Source: Cymbidium sinense
Taxonomy: Eukaryota; Streptophyta; Magnoliopsida; Asparagales; Orchidaceae
Assembly: GCA_021442155.1 (NCBI GenBank)
Contig: CM038216.1
Location: 157,403,983 to 157,467,982 of the forward strand
DNA: 64,000 nucleotides
Direction of reading: 5' to 3'
The notes beneath the pieces were generated by a model. It saw only the letters and a list, made by a program, of their open reading frames with translations. It was not told the origin of the DNA and made no database searches. The number at the start of each line of letters is the position of its first letter. Position 1 is the first letter of the stretch. Positions 1-13,559 of the stretch are shown piece after piece. A program made the position numbers and the translations under genes.

Positions 1-2420
1 GGTCTAAAACTACCAAGTCTTGTTTGCACCGCTCTTAAGCCAACTCCTGTGAGACCCCATCAGGTAGCCATTGATTACTCCAAACATTAATGTTTCTTTT
101 GCCTAGCTTCCAAAATATTAGGCCTTCTATCTCAATTTTATGATTAAGCATAACCTTCCAAATTGGTAATTTTCCTTTTATGAAAATAAGCCTTAACTGA
201 TGTGGTGTTTAAAATTATAATAAAGGACACCATGTAGATATTAGGGGATACCTATTAAAATGATAAAAAAAAATAGCATCAAGGAATGAGGTACTATTTC
301 AAAAGGTAGAAATATCACCCTACAATAAACTTAATTATCTAATAATGACTCCTAAGATCAATGGGTCTATGTGTACTTCAGACTTTTCCCCTACTTTACT
401 TAGATGGAGTAAATACGGGTTTATTTTAAGCCAAGCTTTTAAGTTCCCTATAAAAGCAAGCCCCTATAGTTAATTATTTCTTAGGAAATAAGATTTTCTA
501 ACAAAACTATCAATTAAAATAATTAGCTAACATCTCCATGGATTTCAAAGTTTGATATCAAAGGATTGGTGATTATTAAAAATCAAGTAGGAGAGCTTAA
601 ATAGAAAGAGTTCTTAACATAATCCGAAGGAAAAATAAGTAGGGAGTGGTCATGATACTAGGAAGCTTAGTGAGCATTATAATATACCCTATGATGAGAT
701 TTTATATTTTTAAAACTAACAGTTACTATTATTATTTTAGTTAACAATTATATTAGGAAACTAAGACTTATATTTCAACTGCATAAGATTATGAAAATGC
801 TTAAGAGGTGAGAATTTATGTCCAAAGCAAGAGAGAAATAGAATACCTCTTATCATAAATCTAAAATTCTCTAGCACATGCTAAGAGCTCAATTTAATTC
901 TACTAAGAGAAAATTAAGATATGCTAGTTCCTTTCGATTAGAGAGAGTAAACCTATCCCAACTCTTCAAGACTCAAATTCGCCTTCACCTAGAGTGGCTG
1001 CCAACTAATATCTTCTACTCTTTAAAATTATGTAGCCAAGTCTTATATATGCAAGATACTTAGGATTAAGAAAGAGTCTAAGATCCTAAACTCATTCTCT
1101 AAGAGCCTAGATCATGATTGGTATGAAAGCATGTCATAGACTAATGCAAGAAATATTTCATATTTTATTCATTTTGATTCAAGCTAGGCAGACAAACATG
1201 CATAAATGCACGATAAAAATATGTTATGAGTCAATCCATGGGAGGGATCTTCTTCACTCAAAATGTTGCTCTTAATGGTCCTGCACTCCCCTTATCATAC
1301 AATGAGTGAAGATCCCCTATTCTCTAGAAGGGAAAATGATATGCATGCATGATGCTATCCAGATTCATCATAGACCTATAACATCTAAATCATTTTTATT
1401 GATTAATTCTTATAGCTTTATAGTGAGGTTATGAGTTGTATTAATTTTAAGTTGAAATTATTTATTTTAATTAGATAGGAAACTTAATGTATTAAGAGTC
1501 TAATGAAATCTATGCCACAAACAATGATCATCACACTAAAAGAAACCTAGAAAAAATATGTCATTTCTACTATATAATCAAAGTAAATACATCGAACATT
1601 CAATCAAATTAAAAGAATAATAAAAGATCGATACAGCCAAGTTTTGCTATAAAAAAAAAATGGGTTGTCGAGCTCAATCCTTATATAGCTTGGATTACAA
1701 TTACATAAACAAAATTAAAGAAAGCTGTGGGAGTCCTTATATTCACTTGAACTTCTAGTTTTGGATCCCAAGTCTATGCCTTATAGCCTCTGCTCATCCT
1801 AAACCACATGGCTCTAATCTTATTCTATTATAAAATTACATTTAAAATTCTAAAAGAAATTCTAACTAAACCTACAAAATAGAGGTTAGCTACAACACAT
1901 ACACACCAAGCAGTTATATATCACACAATTAGACTTAACACCCATGGGTGCCAAGCCCACCAATCCTAATGGGCTTGCTTAACAGCTAAGTAGCACCTGC
2001 AAGTAAAAGCATTTACTTTTTTTTTATTATTATAGCAACCCATTTAATTGAGCATACCACCAATTAAAAATTTCATTATTCTAATAAATAGCATCCTACC
2101 ATCTAAAGTAGCATACAAGCAATCCTAACATCCACTCTAAAATATTACAACACAAAAAAAATTAATACATCACATCAAAGCACTGTCCTAACCTAAGTCT
2201 AAGGACAATGTCCTAACAATCTAATGTGTGTACAAAGATTAATGTGGTATGAACAAATTAGGCTTTAATGTTTTAGTTGTGGATTAAATGATAAGTTCAA
2301 GTAATTAACCTAAAGAATGATTTTTATTCAAGTGATTAGTGATTGAAGAAGTGAAATTTTATTTTTAAAATTCAATTTTATTCGAATTGGAATTAGTGTT
2401 TTGAAGTGTATGAAGATTCA
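1..2420. other. gene-free A+T-rich stretch
   Basis: No credible coding region, RNA gene or full mobile element is seen. Open frames here are short, lack domain motifs and have the composition expected of chance frames in A+T-rich DNA. One imperfect inverted repeat is visible: GGGATCTTCTTCACTCA at 1244-1260 faces TGAGTGAAGATCCCC at 1303-1317 (one arm has three extra bases). It may be the relic of a small hairpin element. Confidence 0.6.
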
Positions 2421-2445
2421 TAAGTTTCACTTAAAGTGAAACTTA
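2421..2445. repeat. perfect short palindrome
   Basis: TAAGTTTCACTT at 2421-2432 and AAGTGAAACTTA at 2434-2445 are exact reverse complements separated by a single A. No gene lies beside it. It could be a cruciform-forming site, the junction of a collapsed inverted repeat, or chance. No function is implied. Confidence 0.75.
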
Positions 2446-2629
2446 CTCCTTTTCAGCACCCTAGCTTAAGGTTAGATCAAAAGGTAAATTTTATAGTTTG
2501 TTAGTCCTTAATGAAGCGTTATGCCTTTTAGAAATAAGTTTAGATTAAACTTAAGTAAATTTATAATCATATAGAAGATACTTTAGGGCTAATAGAAATA
2601 GGAGGTGACTTACTTAATGATATCCTTCA

Positions 2630-3095
2630 ACCCTTTATTACCTTAATTATTCATTTTATCACTTTAAATATTTCATTTAGAAATAATTATGTATTTATTA
2701 TATCACTTTGGTATTCTATTTTAAAATACTTATGTGTTTAGTTTAAAATCTAATCTTGAATAATTATTTATTTATTTTATCATTTTAATAATTCATTCAT
2801 AAATAAATAGGCATATTTACCATTTTAATGATTCATTTTAAAGTAATTATATATTTATTTTATTATTTTAATAATTATTTTCTAAAATAATTATATATAT
2901 TTATTTTATCATTTTAATAATTTTATCATTTTAATATTTTATAATTACATATTTTTTTATTATTTCAATACTTCACTTTAGAAAGATTACATGTTTATCT
3001 TGTTTATTCTAATAATTCATTTTGAAATAACTATATGTATATTATCCCATCATTTTAAAAATTCATTTTTCTTAAGATAACATACATTTCTTTTA
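2630..3095. repeat. degenerate A+T-rich tandem repeat
   Basis: The phrase TTTATTTTATCATTTTAATA followed by ATTCATTTT and an AAATAATTATAT-like segment recurs several times with drift, at a spacing of roughly 50-60 bases. It looks like an old minisatellite with heavily diverged units. The exact unit length was judged by eye. Confidence 0.55.
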
Positions 3096-3099
3096 ATAG

Positions 3100-5680
3100 G
3101 GACATACATATTGATAAACTATGTCTTTTAAAATCTTTATGATATTAAATCCAAAGAATGATTTATATTTTCACATGTGTTTTTTTACACCACTTTTCAA
3201 GTACATGCCATTTTTAAAGCAGGGAGATGAAGTATCTAAAACATCCTTCAGACTTGTAACCCTGCACCCCCGAGTGTCTAGACTATATACATTCAAAGGG
3301 TGTATATTATACACATGAATTAAACATAGGGCTTTCATTTATTTTAATTAACTTACAATTTGACTTAGATAATGATAATATTTTTTTTATTTGATAGAAA
3401 TATTAATCATATTATTTATACATCATGCACTTAAAGGTTAAACATAAGTATGAGTTAGCTATACATTCATAAGTGGAGAAAGGGTATCAAATGGACATCA
3501 TAACATGACCTACTGAGGCTATCAAACCCCAAGATCCTTCATATGAAAATAATGTCATTTAAGCCAAATCAACATTTCTTAATTAATATATGTTAATAGT
3601 ACTTAGTTAACCCTATTGAGAAGAGAACAAATGATGGGGTTTTTTTCCATACACCATCTAGTTATTAATTAGATTCAAGGGGTGAAATAATAATTTTTAT
3701 GAATTAATTAAATTTCATGATTATTTAATCTAATTAAAACCCAAGAGACCTTAAAAATTAGTTAATCACAATCCATAAGCCCAAAATTCATGCAAAAAAT
3801 TTTAAACATGCACAAAAAATAAATAAAAATAAGTAACAAAAATTCTAAATCATTTGGGCTTATGAAAATTGATTAATTACACTAATTATAATTTTAATAA
3901 TTAGCTAATTACACTCAAAATACCCCAAACTAATTGGGGACATTTATTTCATTCACTAATTATCTCTTAAATGAACCCGTGGAAAGATTCATTCATGATT
4001 TTGGCGCTACAGATAATTAATTGTAATTTTCCTATTTTCTAGGTCAATTAATTGAATTATTTAATTAATTAAATACCTTAAAGCATTATATCTCAAAATA
4101 ATTCTGATCAGATGATTAAAAATTTTTCTAAGGGGCCACTAATGTTAATTATTAATGATTAATATCAAAGATCCCTAAAATTATTTTTTGTAATTTTTAA
4201 AATTAAATAATCAAGATATTTATTGAGTTAGACTTAGGAAAATCATAACCACTAATTAGTTGATTAAATTGACTTGTAAAAATTCTCCCTAAAAAATTTT
4301 AAGTCAATCAAAAGAGTAATTAAGAGTTAATTTCAAGAATACTCCTTTCTTTCAAACTCTAATTACTCCAAAATTAAAAGGTACGATATAAGGCTTTTTT
4401 TTCTAAATTTTCTTCTATCTAAGCTTTCGAGAGAGTATTTATTTATATCTTTTAGAATTTTCTATTATTAGTTAGGATTTTTTAAAATTTTTGACTAAAT
4501 ATTCATATTTTTAATCTTAATTAACCAATTTATAAAGTCAATGGCTAAGTTAGTTGCACTTTACACACAGTGCAATGAGATCAATTTTTTAAACCGCTCT
4601 CAACGGTGGCAGACGTAGTTTCATTATAGACCATTCATTCAAAGATGAAATGGCTGAGATTAAACACGTGGTTTTAAATGATTAAATTGAATAAATTTAA
4701 GCATAATTAATCATGGCTAATCATTCTAATCATGTGGAATGGATGGTGTGTGATTCATCATTCTCCTCTGGCTAGAGGTAGAAATGTCCATCTTTCATCA
4801 CTTGATCTAAGAAAATTGGGCTCGAATTTAAAGGGGAAAAGAATGTAAAATAACTAAGAAGAGATTTATCTACCAATTTATATGGCTTAATCGTTGAAAC
4901 TGAATTCATTTCACAAAGGATCAAGAATCCTAAGATTTTCTATGGTTTGAGAGAGAATACATTGTAGGAGCTCAAGACTAATAGTCTGACATGTGAGGTA
5001 GCTTCACCCTTAAGAGATGAAGCTCTATCGAGAAGATGGTCAGTTGACTCCTCGTTGTTTGCTCCCAAGATCAAACGCTATCATGAATTCACAAAAGTTT
5101 AATCACACACCTACGTTTGGTGCCTACATCGAGTGGTTCTCAATTATTTTCTTACTCATTGTAGTGTGGAGAAGGTGTAAGAAAATTTAATTAGATTTTA
5201 GAGATGTTTTGGTGAGGTTGAAAGTTTGGGACATTCAGGCTAAGGAATGGGTTGTTCTCGTTAGTGACGGGGTGCGCTGGGAGCTCTAGGAAACTTGGCG
5301 ATTGGCTCTAGGAGACTTTTAAAGGCATGTGTTGAGTATGGAGTGCTGGGGAGGTGTATAGCTCCCTCCAAATATGAACCACCAATTTGGGTTATTTCAA
5401 ACCATGGTAGTTGGCCAGGCATTGAACAAGGCCATGACAAGCTCTAGACTAATGAGCTAGACTTCCTCCACTGGTTAGAGGAGGTTGGTGGCCAGTGGTG
5501 AAGTGGACAACCCATGGTTAGTGAACCAAGGGTTGTCCAAGGTGAGAGTAGCCTCACATCAATCAATGGCTAACCAAGCTTGAATCAATTAAGGAGATCT
5601 TAAGACATGTTTTGGTGGCTACCTTAGCCAAAGGAAGGGGCTAAACCTTCATATTTTGAGATTTTATTCTATTTAGAACT
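3100..5680. other. gene-free stretch, unassigned
   Basis: No gene or recognisable transposon protein was found on either strand. Base composition becomes less A+T-rich after about 4900, which suggests inserted repetitive DNA, but no terminal repeats or coding motifs were seen. Confidence 0.45.
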
Positions 5681-5689
5681 CTTGGTTCA

Positions 5690-6990
5690 CTTGGTTTGGG
5701 ATAAACTAGGTTCACCTTGGGTTGGGTCTACTTGGGCAAGCAAAGGGACATGTGAGGATGAGTAATGCTAAGTTTGATGGGTTTGGCTCATTTGGACTCA
5801 TGTAGGTTAATTTGGGTTCAATTGAGTCAAGTTGACCAATTGACCAAATTAGGTCCAAGGGGCTATTGAGTTATGTTCAAACGATGATTTAGAATACATT
5901 AGTGTAATTTGTTTAATTTAATTTGAAGTGAATTTGAATTTAGCTCATAGGGGTTCATATGGACCAATTCGGTCAAGTTAACCAATTTGGTCAAATTGGC
6001 CAAATTTGGTGTAATTGAGAGTTGAGTCATGTTCAATTATTCATTTGGATTTAATTAGGATTTGATTTGATTTAATTTGGATAGGATAGAGTTATAGTTC
6101 AATTTGAACCTTTAAGTCAATTTGTGTTAAGTTAATCAATTGGGCTTGTTTGACAAATTAACCTCAATTTGGGTACTAAAAATTGTTCAATAGTAAATTT
6201 GGAACTAATTACAAGTGTCAGTTCAATCCAATTTGAATGGAATCAAGAGTTGATTTAATTTCACCCTAAAAGATAAATTTGGCTAAGTTGGGAATGGGTT
6301 GAATGGGATTAACTGTGTTCAATTGGGTGTTGGGTGATGATCAATAATCATATTAGAATTGATTGCAATCATTGATTTTATACAATTTGAGATGGATCAA
6401 GGTATAATTCAATTTGACCCTTCAAGTCAAATTGTGATTAAGTTATCTAGCCAAATTAGCCTACTTTGTTTCAATTGGATGTTGGAATATGATTAATAAT
6501 CATTTTAGATGTGATTACAAAAGTTAAATTGGCTTAATATGGATTGAATTAAAGCTTTGTTCAATTTGACCCTTAATTTCAAATTGGTATAAGTTGGGTC
6601 AATATAACTAATTGGTCAAATAGAATTGCATTGAGCAAGAAGAATGTCCAAAGTAAGTGACTAGAATGATTATGAAGCTTTGAATTGGTTTAATCTGGCT
6701 TAGATCAAATTTGATTTGATTTTGGCTTTATAGGATTCAGTTGAGTCAACTTGGGCTACATGAGTCAATTGACCAAATTGAATTCTAATGAGGCTTCAAT
6801 CAAGCTCAAATAATTTTTTAAGTAGTTTAGGTGAGTTCAATTCCAAATAGTTTGAATTAATTTTGAGTTTAGCCTCTTTAGGCACAAATGGGTAATATTG
6901 GGTCAACTTGGTCACTTAGCCAAATTGAACACCAATTGGTTATGGTTTGGATAGTTTTGGAAATTTAGGTAAAATATGATCAATTGGGTT
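5690..6990. repeat. degenerate repeats of a CAATTTGACC-like phrase
   Basis: Variants of 'GGTCAAGTTGACCAATTGACC' shortened and mutated in different ways recur through this interval, for example around 5825, 5975, 6130, 6420, 6590, 6770 and 6900. Spacing is irregular, roughly 100-200 bases. The same vocabulary appears reverse-complemented at about 17180-17680. It is non-coding and is probably a spacer of an old LTR retrotransposon, but no LTR boundary was identified. Confidence 0.5.
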
Positions 6991-7599
6991 TGATATATGG
7001 GGTTTGACTTGAAGTTAGGATCATTGGGTCCTATCTAGTCTGAGTCCAGATCTACTCCTAGCATTGAACCTTTTGAGTCTCCTACACTTTGGGTTGGTGT
7101 CTCCCTAAGCACTAGAAGTATCTTAGCCACAAGTGCAAAAACCTTAGTTGCTAAATCGAATCCTAGGTCTAAGAAGTGATGATTATCAATCTCATTAAAG
7201 TAAGGTCAACAACTAGGTGTGTTTTAATGTAGTGCTTTCTATGTAAATATTTAGCCTAAAGTGAGTCATGGGCTCAAAAATTAGTCCATTTTTTAATTTG
7301 ATTAATCTTTATAGAATATGATAGTGATTTGAATCTCAAGCCTCCTTCACTTTTTGTTTTACACACTTTCCTCCAACTACTCCAATGTATAGCTTCACTC
7401 TTACTACTCCACTAAACTTATTAAACATTTTTTTCAAGCTTATCCTAGACTTAGGAGGTTTTTGTAATGTTTGAATGGCATATAAAGGAAATCAATTTAG
7501 GATACTCAAAATTAAAAGTAAGTATATCGTCAATTGACAAAAAAACATGTTCTCATATAAGTTGATTTATTGTTGGACTTTGACTATAATTTCTTCAAA

Positions 7600-9745
7600 A
7601 TGGCTAAAAGTTGCTTTAACTTTTGTTAGGTTCATCCCCAGGTATTTGATAAGAAATTCAGCTTTAGAAAATCTAGCAAAACCTTTTATCCCTCTAATTT
7701 TGTCTTGGTTGTAGTGCCTCCAACAATAAATTGACATTTGGATCTACTAAATTGCATACCATATATCTATTCAAGATGTTGGATGGCATCCATGATTCTT
7801 ATAATAGAACTTTTGCTTGCATTTCAAAAGATAAGAATATCATCTAAACGATAGGTGAGAAATGACAATATTATCTTTAGCAATAAACCTTGTGCTGATA
7901 TACTCATTTTAGAGATTATTCAACAATCTAGAAATATGGCTAAAGGCTACCCTTTGAGATTTAAAAAAGCCACTTTGTTTTCTAGTTAATATAATAGTAT
8001 AGTAATTATCTAAAAGTAGCTTATATATTAGTCTACAAGAATCGCTCTTCATACCACTTGCTTCCAAAATTGTTGCAATGAACATTCACTCCATATTAGC
8101 ATAAGCCTTCCAAATATCAAGCTTCAATAACAAATTTTCTTTTCTCTCTTTCCTATCTAAATCAATCACTAATTTTTGTGCCAGTAGATTGTTGTCGGTG
8201 ATGAGCTACCTTAAACAAAAGCTGATTGGTCTTTGGAGATAATTCTAAGAAGGACAGGTTGTAGTCTCTTGATATTGATCTTACTTATCAATTTACTAAT
8301 AACTGACGTTAAACTAATTGGCCTAAAGTTGTTTGAATCTTTCTTGTCATTTACTTTAAACATTAAGAATATTGAAGAGGTGGTGAAGTACTATGCATAT
8401 CGACCCTCCCCCTCAAAAATAAAGTAGTAAAGCCATCTGGCCTGACTGTCTTATGGCATCAAGAGCCTCCTTAATTTCAATTTCAATAGAAATAATAGTA
8501 ATATTTACATTACTAAGATTATTTGTGTTGTCCTAAAACAAGTTTGTTCTAAAACAAGCTAACAAAACATCTCTAGATTGGAAATAAATTTTGGAAATAC
8601 TCAATGCTACTTTCAGCAATACCATTATAATCATATAACCATCCCTTTCTCTCAGCTTTGATTTTAACAATTGCTTTATTTTGTTACCTCTTTTAAATAT
8701 AGGCATGAAAATAGCATAAGTATCTATTTGGTTCCACAAAATTTTTGATGGCTACTTTTGTCTTTGTAAGCTTTCCACCATAGTGATTAGTTTTTCTAGC
8801 TTAACTTGGGTTATATGTAATTGAGTTTCAACCTCATTCCAATTAGTATACAAAACCTCTTTTTCTAATTTAGTAATTCCTCCACTAGCTTAGACGTGTG
8901 TCCAAACATTTTCCAATTCTATTTTTTTGAATTTAGTAGTCATATTCTTATGTAACTTTTGAAGCTTAGGCCAAATATTTTGCACATTCTTTTAGACCAT
9001 CCTTTTTTGACACATTCAATGAACTTCTCATGTTGGGTCTACATGTTCAAGAATCTAAATTAACTATGCACTCGTTTAGGATGGCATCCATTGTAAGAAA
9101 AAGAGAGGCATGATCTAAATAGGTTATTCTTAGGTGTCTCACTATTGTATGCTGAAATATATTGTGTCATTCAACATTAACCAATATTCTATTTAGACTT
9201 TCATTTATTTTATCTCCAGATCATGTAAAAGGGTAACCAGAGTTCCCCACATCTAATAATGTGTTGTTGATTCCTTTAGCATATCTCATCATCACTAAAT
9301 TAATGGGTTCCTTCCACCTTTTTTCTCCAATGCATCAATGATCATGTTGAAGTCACCACCCACCAGCCAACCGCATTAGCTAAAATGACTAATATTATAG
9401 ATATTATTCCATAGCACTTCTTTTGATGCTTGGAAACATGCAACATACATGATAGTTAATGTATAGTGAAATTGCAGCAACGGTGAGAAATGGTCATGAT
9501 CATAGTACATTAATTTGATAGTAATTCCTCCAAAAGATCCAAATTTTACCACTAGTGTTAGACACCCAATTGAAGTTTTCAAGTCTCCTCTTAATTCTTG
9601 ATGTAGCATTGGTATGAACCTTACAGTCTAGGATGACAAATGTAACAAGTTTGTGAATTCTTATAAGGTTTTTCAATTGTTTGAGGCATTCCCTTTAGCA
9701 ATGCCCCTTATATTCTAAATCAATAAATTAGTCATTTAATAAGGG
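7600..9745 (-). pseudogene. L1 ORF2 remnant (endonuclease and reverse transcriptase)
   Basis: On the minus strand the N-terminal start of an AP-type endonuclease is readable near 9740 (MTNLLI..NIRGIAKGNASN). It is followed by endonuclease fragments at 9609-9190, including GGDFNMI near 9340. Next come a linker at 8739-8533 and the reverse transcriptase with RPDGFTTL near 8440, LDIWKAY (motif A) near 8115 and FRDD (normally FADD) at about 7836-7847. These catalytic landmarks identify the family. The A-to-R change, in-frame stops and frameshifts show it cannot make an active enzyme. RNase H was not found, so the 3' part is missing or unrecognisable. Confidence 0.8.
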
Positions 9746-9964
9746 TACCTTGCCCCTATTCCCCCTAATGGGAATCATATCATCATAATTGGACAAGACT
9801 CTAGCAATAATAGACTTATGCAATTTTTCAATAGCTTCCGGATTCACATAATGAAGCTCTCTTAACCCTCGCTGTTTGTGCTTCTTCGACCTTTGCACTA
9901 TCCATTCCTCCTCTAATTCCTAAATTACTGAATTAAAATTTTCAATATTTGTACTTGTATAGGC

Positions 9965-10880
9965 ATCTTCTCTATTAGTTTAAGCTAGAATGCACCCCTC
10001 CCTAGCTATTCTTATTTCCTCCGAATATTCTTCAACAACATCTACAATACTAGGCTCCCCTTGAGACTCGTGTCTCCTAACATATGAGTCTGGCTCTAAA
10101 TTCTTTTTTCTTACATCAATCAACTTTTTAGTTGCATTTTTAGCATTCATCAAATTACCTTGTAACATAATATCACTAATAGGATTTTTAACTCCAGGAA
10201 CCTATTCAGTATTAACTATGATATTTCTCCTTTCTCTGATGTTAACCATCATCTCCCTCTCAACATTTCTTTTTCCAAACTCAATTCAGTTTGTTTTCTC
10301 AACTTTAGGTGAGCCATAAAGTATTTCTCAAGGTGGTGTCAAAACATCCTACATTTATTGCAATACAATGGCTTCTACTCAATAATGACTGGTTGTCAAT
10401 ATCCATTCGATGGGATCCTATCCACACTTTCTCAGCATAGCTTATAGTTATGTCCATCAACACGAGGACCTGTGCTACTGAAGGTTTAGAGAAATTAAAT
10501 GTGGGTAGATCTAGCTTAAGTGGCTTACCATAAATCACAGCAACTGAATAAAATTTTCTTGGTAAAGATGTGCAGCTTTAAGCTAGGAAATTTTATCCAT
10601 ATTGGGACAATTAAGAGTTTGGATATATAATCAAAAGCTAGAGCCCACACCTTCATGGAAACATTATAAATATGGTTAAGCTTCTTAAAGGATATTCTAA
10701 TGTAATCCTATTTCTTAGCTTAATAGCAATGTGTCTACCATCCAACAAACCCAAATTCCAAACTCCCAACAGCTTTAATTCATCGAAGTGCTTGTTGATA
10801 GTGTCCACCTTTGGATGCTTGAAAGTGAACTTACCAATCAATGTAAACTTCAAGGGATTGGAAAGAGTAGTAGTTTAAGC
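9965..10880 (-). pseudogene. L1 ORF1 remnant (DUF4283-type RNA-binding protein)
   Basis: Minus-strand pieces read FTLIGKFTF and LGLLDGRHIAIKL at about 10853-10700, then IYGKPLKLDLPTFNFSKPSVA at 10538-10470. This is the DUF4283 pattern typical of plant L1 ORF1 proteins, which bind the element's RNA. A CCHC zinc knuckle should follow. Here YCNKCRMF is visible near 10350, but the next codon is a stop and the final Cys is Tyr, so the knuckle is dead. A 62-residue C-terminal fragment (10168-9980) follows. Confidence 0.75.
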
Positions 10881-13550
10881 ATCTGAAAGAAATATGGATG
10901 ATTTACCTTTTTTCTATTAGCTTTTTTAATAAAACTTGAATCCAATCCTTCATCAAACTTTTTTATGGTGAATTTGTGAGAATATTAGCTTATTAATGAT
11001 GTCAAGTGACTTTTCTTTGAAGGTGCTATAATAGATGAGTATGCCCATGTGTGAAGATGATTCCATAAAAGAAATAAGTGAAAATCCAATAGAATAACAA
11101 TAGTAACCCTAATCAGTGAAAGAGCAACTAACCTTGCTAACACTATTCTCGCTTGTGTTTACCAAGATTTTTTTATCTTTATTCAATCATAGTGTAAAGA
11201 TTGTTCAAACGTGATTTGAAGATGTTTGAATCTCATTCAAATATTCTTTAATCAGTATTCAAAGTTGAATTGAGGATATATGATCCTTATTTAATTATAA
11301 TTTGATCATTATTTAAAATTTATTCAACCATGACTTAAATATAATTTGATCTTTGCTGAAAGATTACTCAATCATTATATAAAGATGCTTTAAACATAGT
11401 TCAATCCACGTTCAATCTTTAGTTAATTATTATTAGATCATTATTCAAAGATTATTTACTTATGACTTAAAAATGATTTAATCTTTGTTTAATCATGATT
11501 TGAAGATATTTTAAATATTGTTCGATCATGATTTGAGTACGATTTGAACATAATTTGATCACATTTTTATTGATTATCTTTTCTAAAAATAATTATTTTT
11601 TTCTTTTTTTGTATGCATATGTATGGTTTAATCATACCAATTAAGAAGTATTATGGTGCTTGGGTTGTATATTAAGCTAGTGTAATATAGAGAAGCTAGT
11701 TTGATAGCTTGAGGTTAATGACCTTAATAAAAAATTTGAGAGATTCCCTTTTGATTAGTTTTTTAAAGCATATAAAAGTATAGCTTTCTAGTATCTTAGT
11801 TCATTAATTAATAATGATGATAGTTGAAGATTCTAAAAATAAGTGGTACTCCATTGTGTTCACTATTGAAGAGAAAAACATAAATTTTAAAAATATTAAA
11901 TTTTCTTTGATCACTATGATACATGTTAGAAAATTCTCACTATTAAAAAGCATAATTTTACATAAGATAAATAAAAAAATAGGTTGCTCAATAAGTACTA
12001 ATCTTAAAAAAAGAATTTTAAAGAAATCCAAACATTGAAATAGCTTTCTTGAAGTGTAATGTAAGAGTTGATGTGAAAAGGTTGGGTTATGTTTCAGTAT
12101 AGATAATATCCTCCTCAACAAATATAAAGATAATACTACTTTCATGGAGATGTTTTACATGACTAAAAATGTGAATTCTTTTTAAATTACCTATAGGGTA
12201 GGATGACATGAAAGAAAACATTGAGGGTTGAAGACAAACATGGTATACTATAAGACCACTAATTTAAAGAAGAACGCCTTAAGTATTCTATTACTCAATA
12301 TTCCCTATCATTATAATATTGAGTTTATGAATCCATTTTAAAGTTAGAGAGAGTTGTTTTGAGTTTATCTAAGGTGATAGCAACAAGAATAGTAAGCTTA
12401 AAAAGAAACAAAGTTCTCATGGATGAGATTTTTGACACTGCTTATGAATAAAGAGATAAGTGTATTTTTTATTAAGGATTTATGGGGGTTGATTAGTATA
12501 TTTTAACTTATAATCATTTCTTACTTGTTCTTTGCTAACAAATGACCATGCTATACTAGTGTAGAGAGTTAATGAAGACTTTTTTAAGTCCATTTATGCA
12601 TACTTTTATTTTGCTTATTTTAATTAAACCTATAAAGAAGAGAGCAAGCTCCTTTATTTTTAATTAGAGAGTTAGAGAAAAAAAAAAGCATAGTTAATTG
12701 TAGATGAAATTATATAACTAGTTCTAATTATTATGACCACTTTTGTACAAGGTCTTATACATAAGTTAAAGCAAGAGAGCAAGGATGTGCCTACAACTGA
12801 CCTAACTTTTCATTTAGTTGATTATGGGCATAAGGTACAAAAAGAGAGGGATGTGGAATAGGATATGAAGAGGTGAAATGTGGAGGAGATAGAAGACCAA
12901 TTCATTATCATCATGCTTGTTAATAGTAGGCTGAGAAGACAAGTAGTGTCATGTCATCCCTTATCATTGTGCATAATAATGTTGTATAACTAGTATGAAT
13001 TTAAAAAATATCATAGAAGTATAATAAGTATTCAACTGAGGAATTCATAGATTCTTTAAGAATAATGAAGCAATCCTATGAACTATGTGTCATTGATCCT
13101 CATTGCCCAAATGATAAGGAGTAGCTATCTCTTTCAAGTTTTGGATATAACAATTCATTGTTATCTTTAAGAAGAAAGATTTAAGAGTGGACAATAAAGC
13201 AAAGAGTGGCTCCATTAGTTGAATAAGCCAATAACTTGTTTATTTATATGATGAGAAATATTTTATTTTATTAAACATGTGATAAATTAGATCTTATTTT
13301 TATTAACTCATTTTTTTATTTTTTATAAAATATTAATTATTTATATTTCATAGAAACGAATATGGAGGTACTCACACTCTTATAAATCAAGCATTATTAC
13401 ATTAGATAAAGTGTTTGATCAAAGATATAGATTAATAATCTCCATGCATAACAAGTCATAAAAAAGAACACATTTTCGTAGCCTAAAGATTCCCTATATA
13501 TGCCATTGTCTATTTATTTTTAATTAATCTAAGGTATATTACTTATCTCA
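10881..13550. other. gene-free stretch with diffuse repeats
   Basis: Between about 11160 and 11600 short phrases such as TTTGATCATTATTCAAAGATT recur in diverged form, giving a satellite-like texture. The overlapping open frames on both strands near 11804-12145 have no recognisable domain and look like chance frames. No other feature was recognised up to 13550. Confidence 0.45.
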
Positions 13551-13559
13551 ATTGCAAAC

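Larger units (their letters stand above)
7560..10880 (-). mobile_element. LINE A: decayed L1-type non-LTR retrotransposon
   Basis: Read on the minus strand, this interval carries pieces of both proteins of a plant L1 element in the correct order: ORF1 (about 10880-9965), then endonuclease and reverse transcriptase (about 9745-7600). Frames are broken by many stops and shifts. The same pieces occur in LINE B at 35.5-40.98 kb with clearly similar sequence (for example LGLLDGRHI against VGLLDGRHI), so both belong to one family. The left limit is where recognisable reverse transcriptase ends. No poly(A) tail or target duplication was identified. Confidence 0.85.

Noticed and set aside
11804..12145. 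113-codon minus-strand open frame overlapping a 74-codon plus-strand frame
   Set aside because: Composition follows the A+T-rich DNA (Phe, Leu, Ile, Lys, Asn), there is no domain motif and both strands are open at once. Treated as chance.
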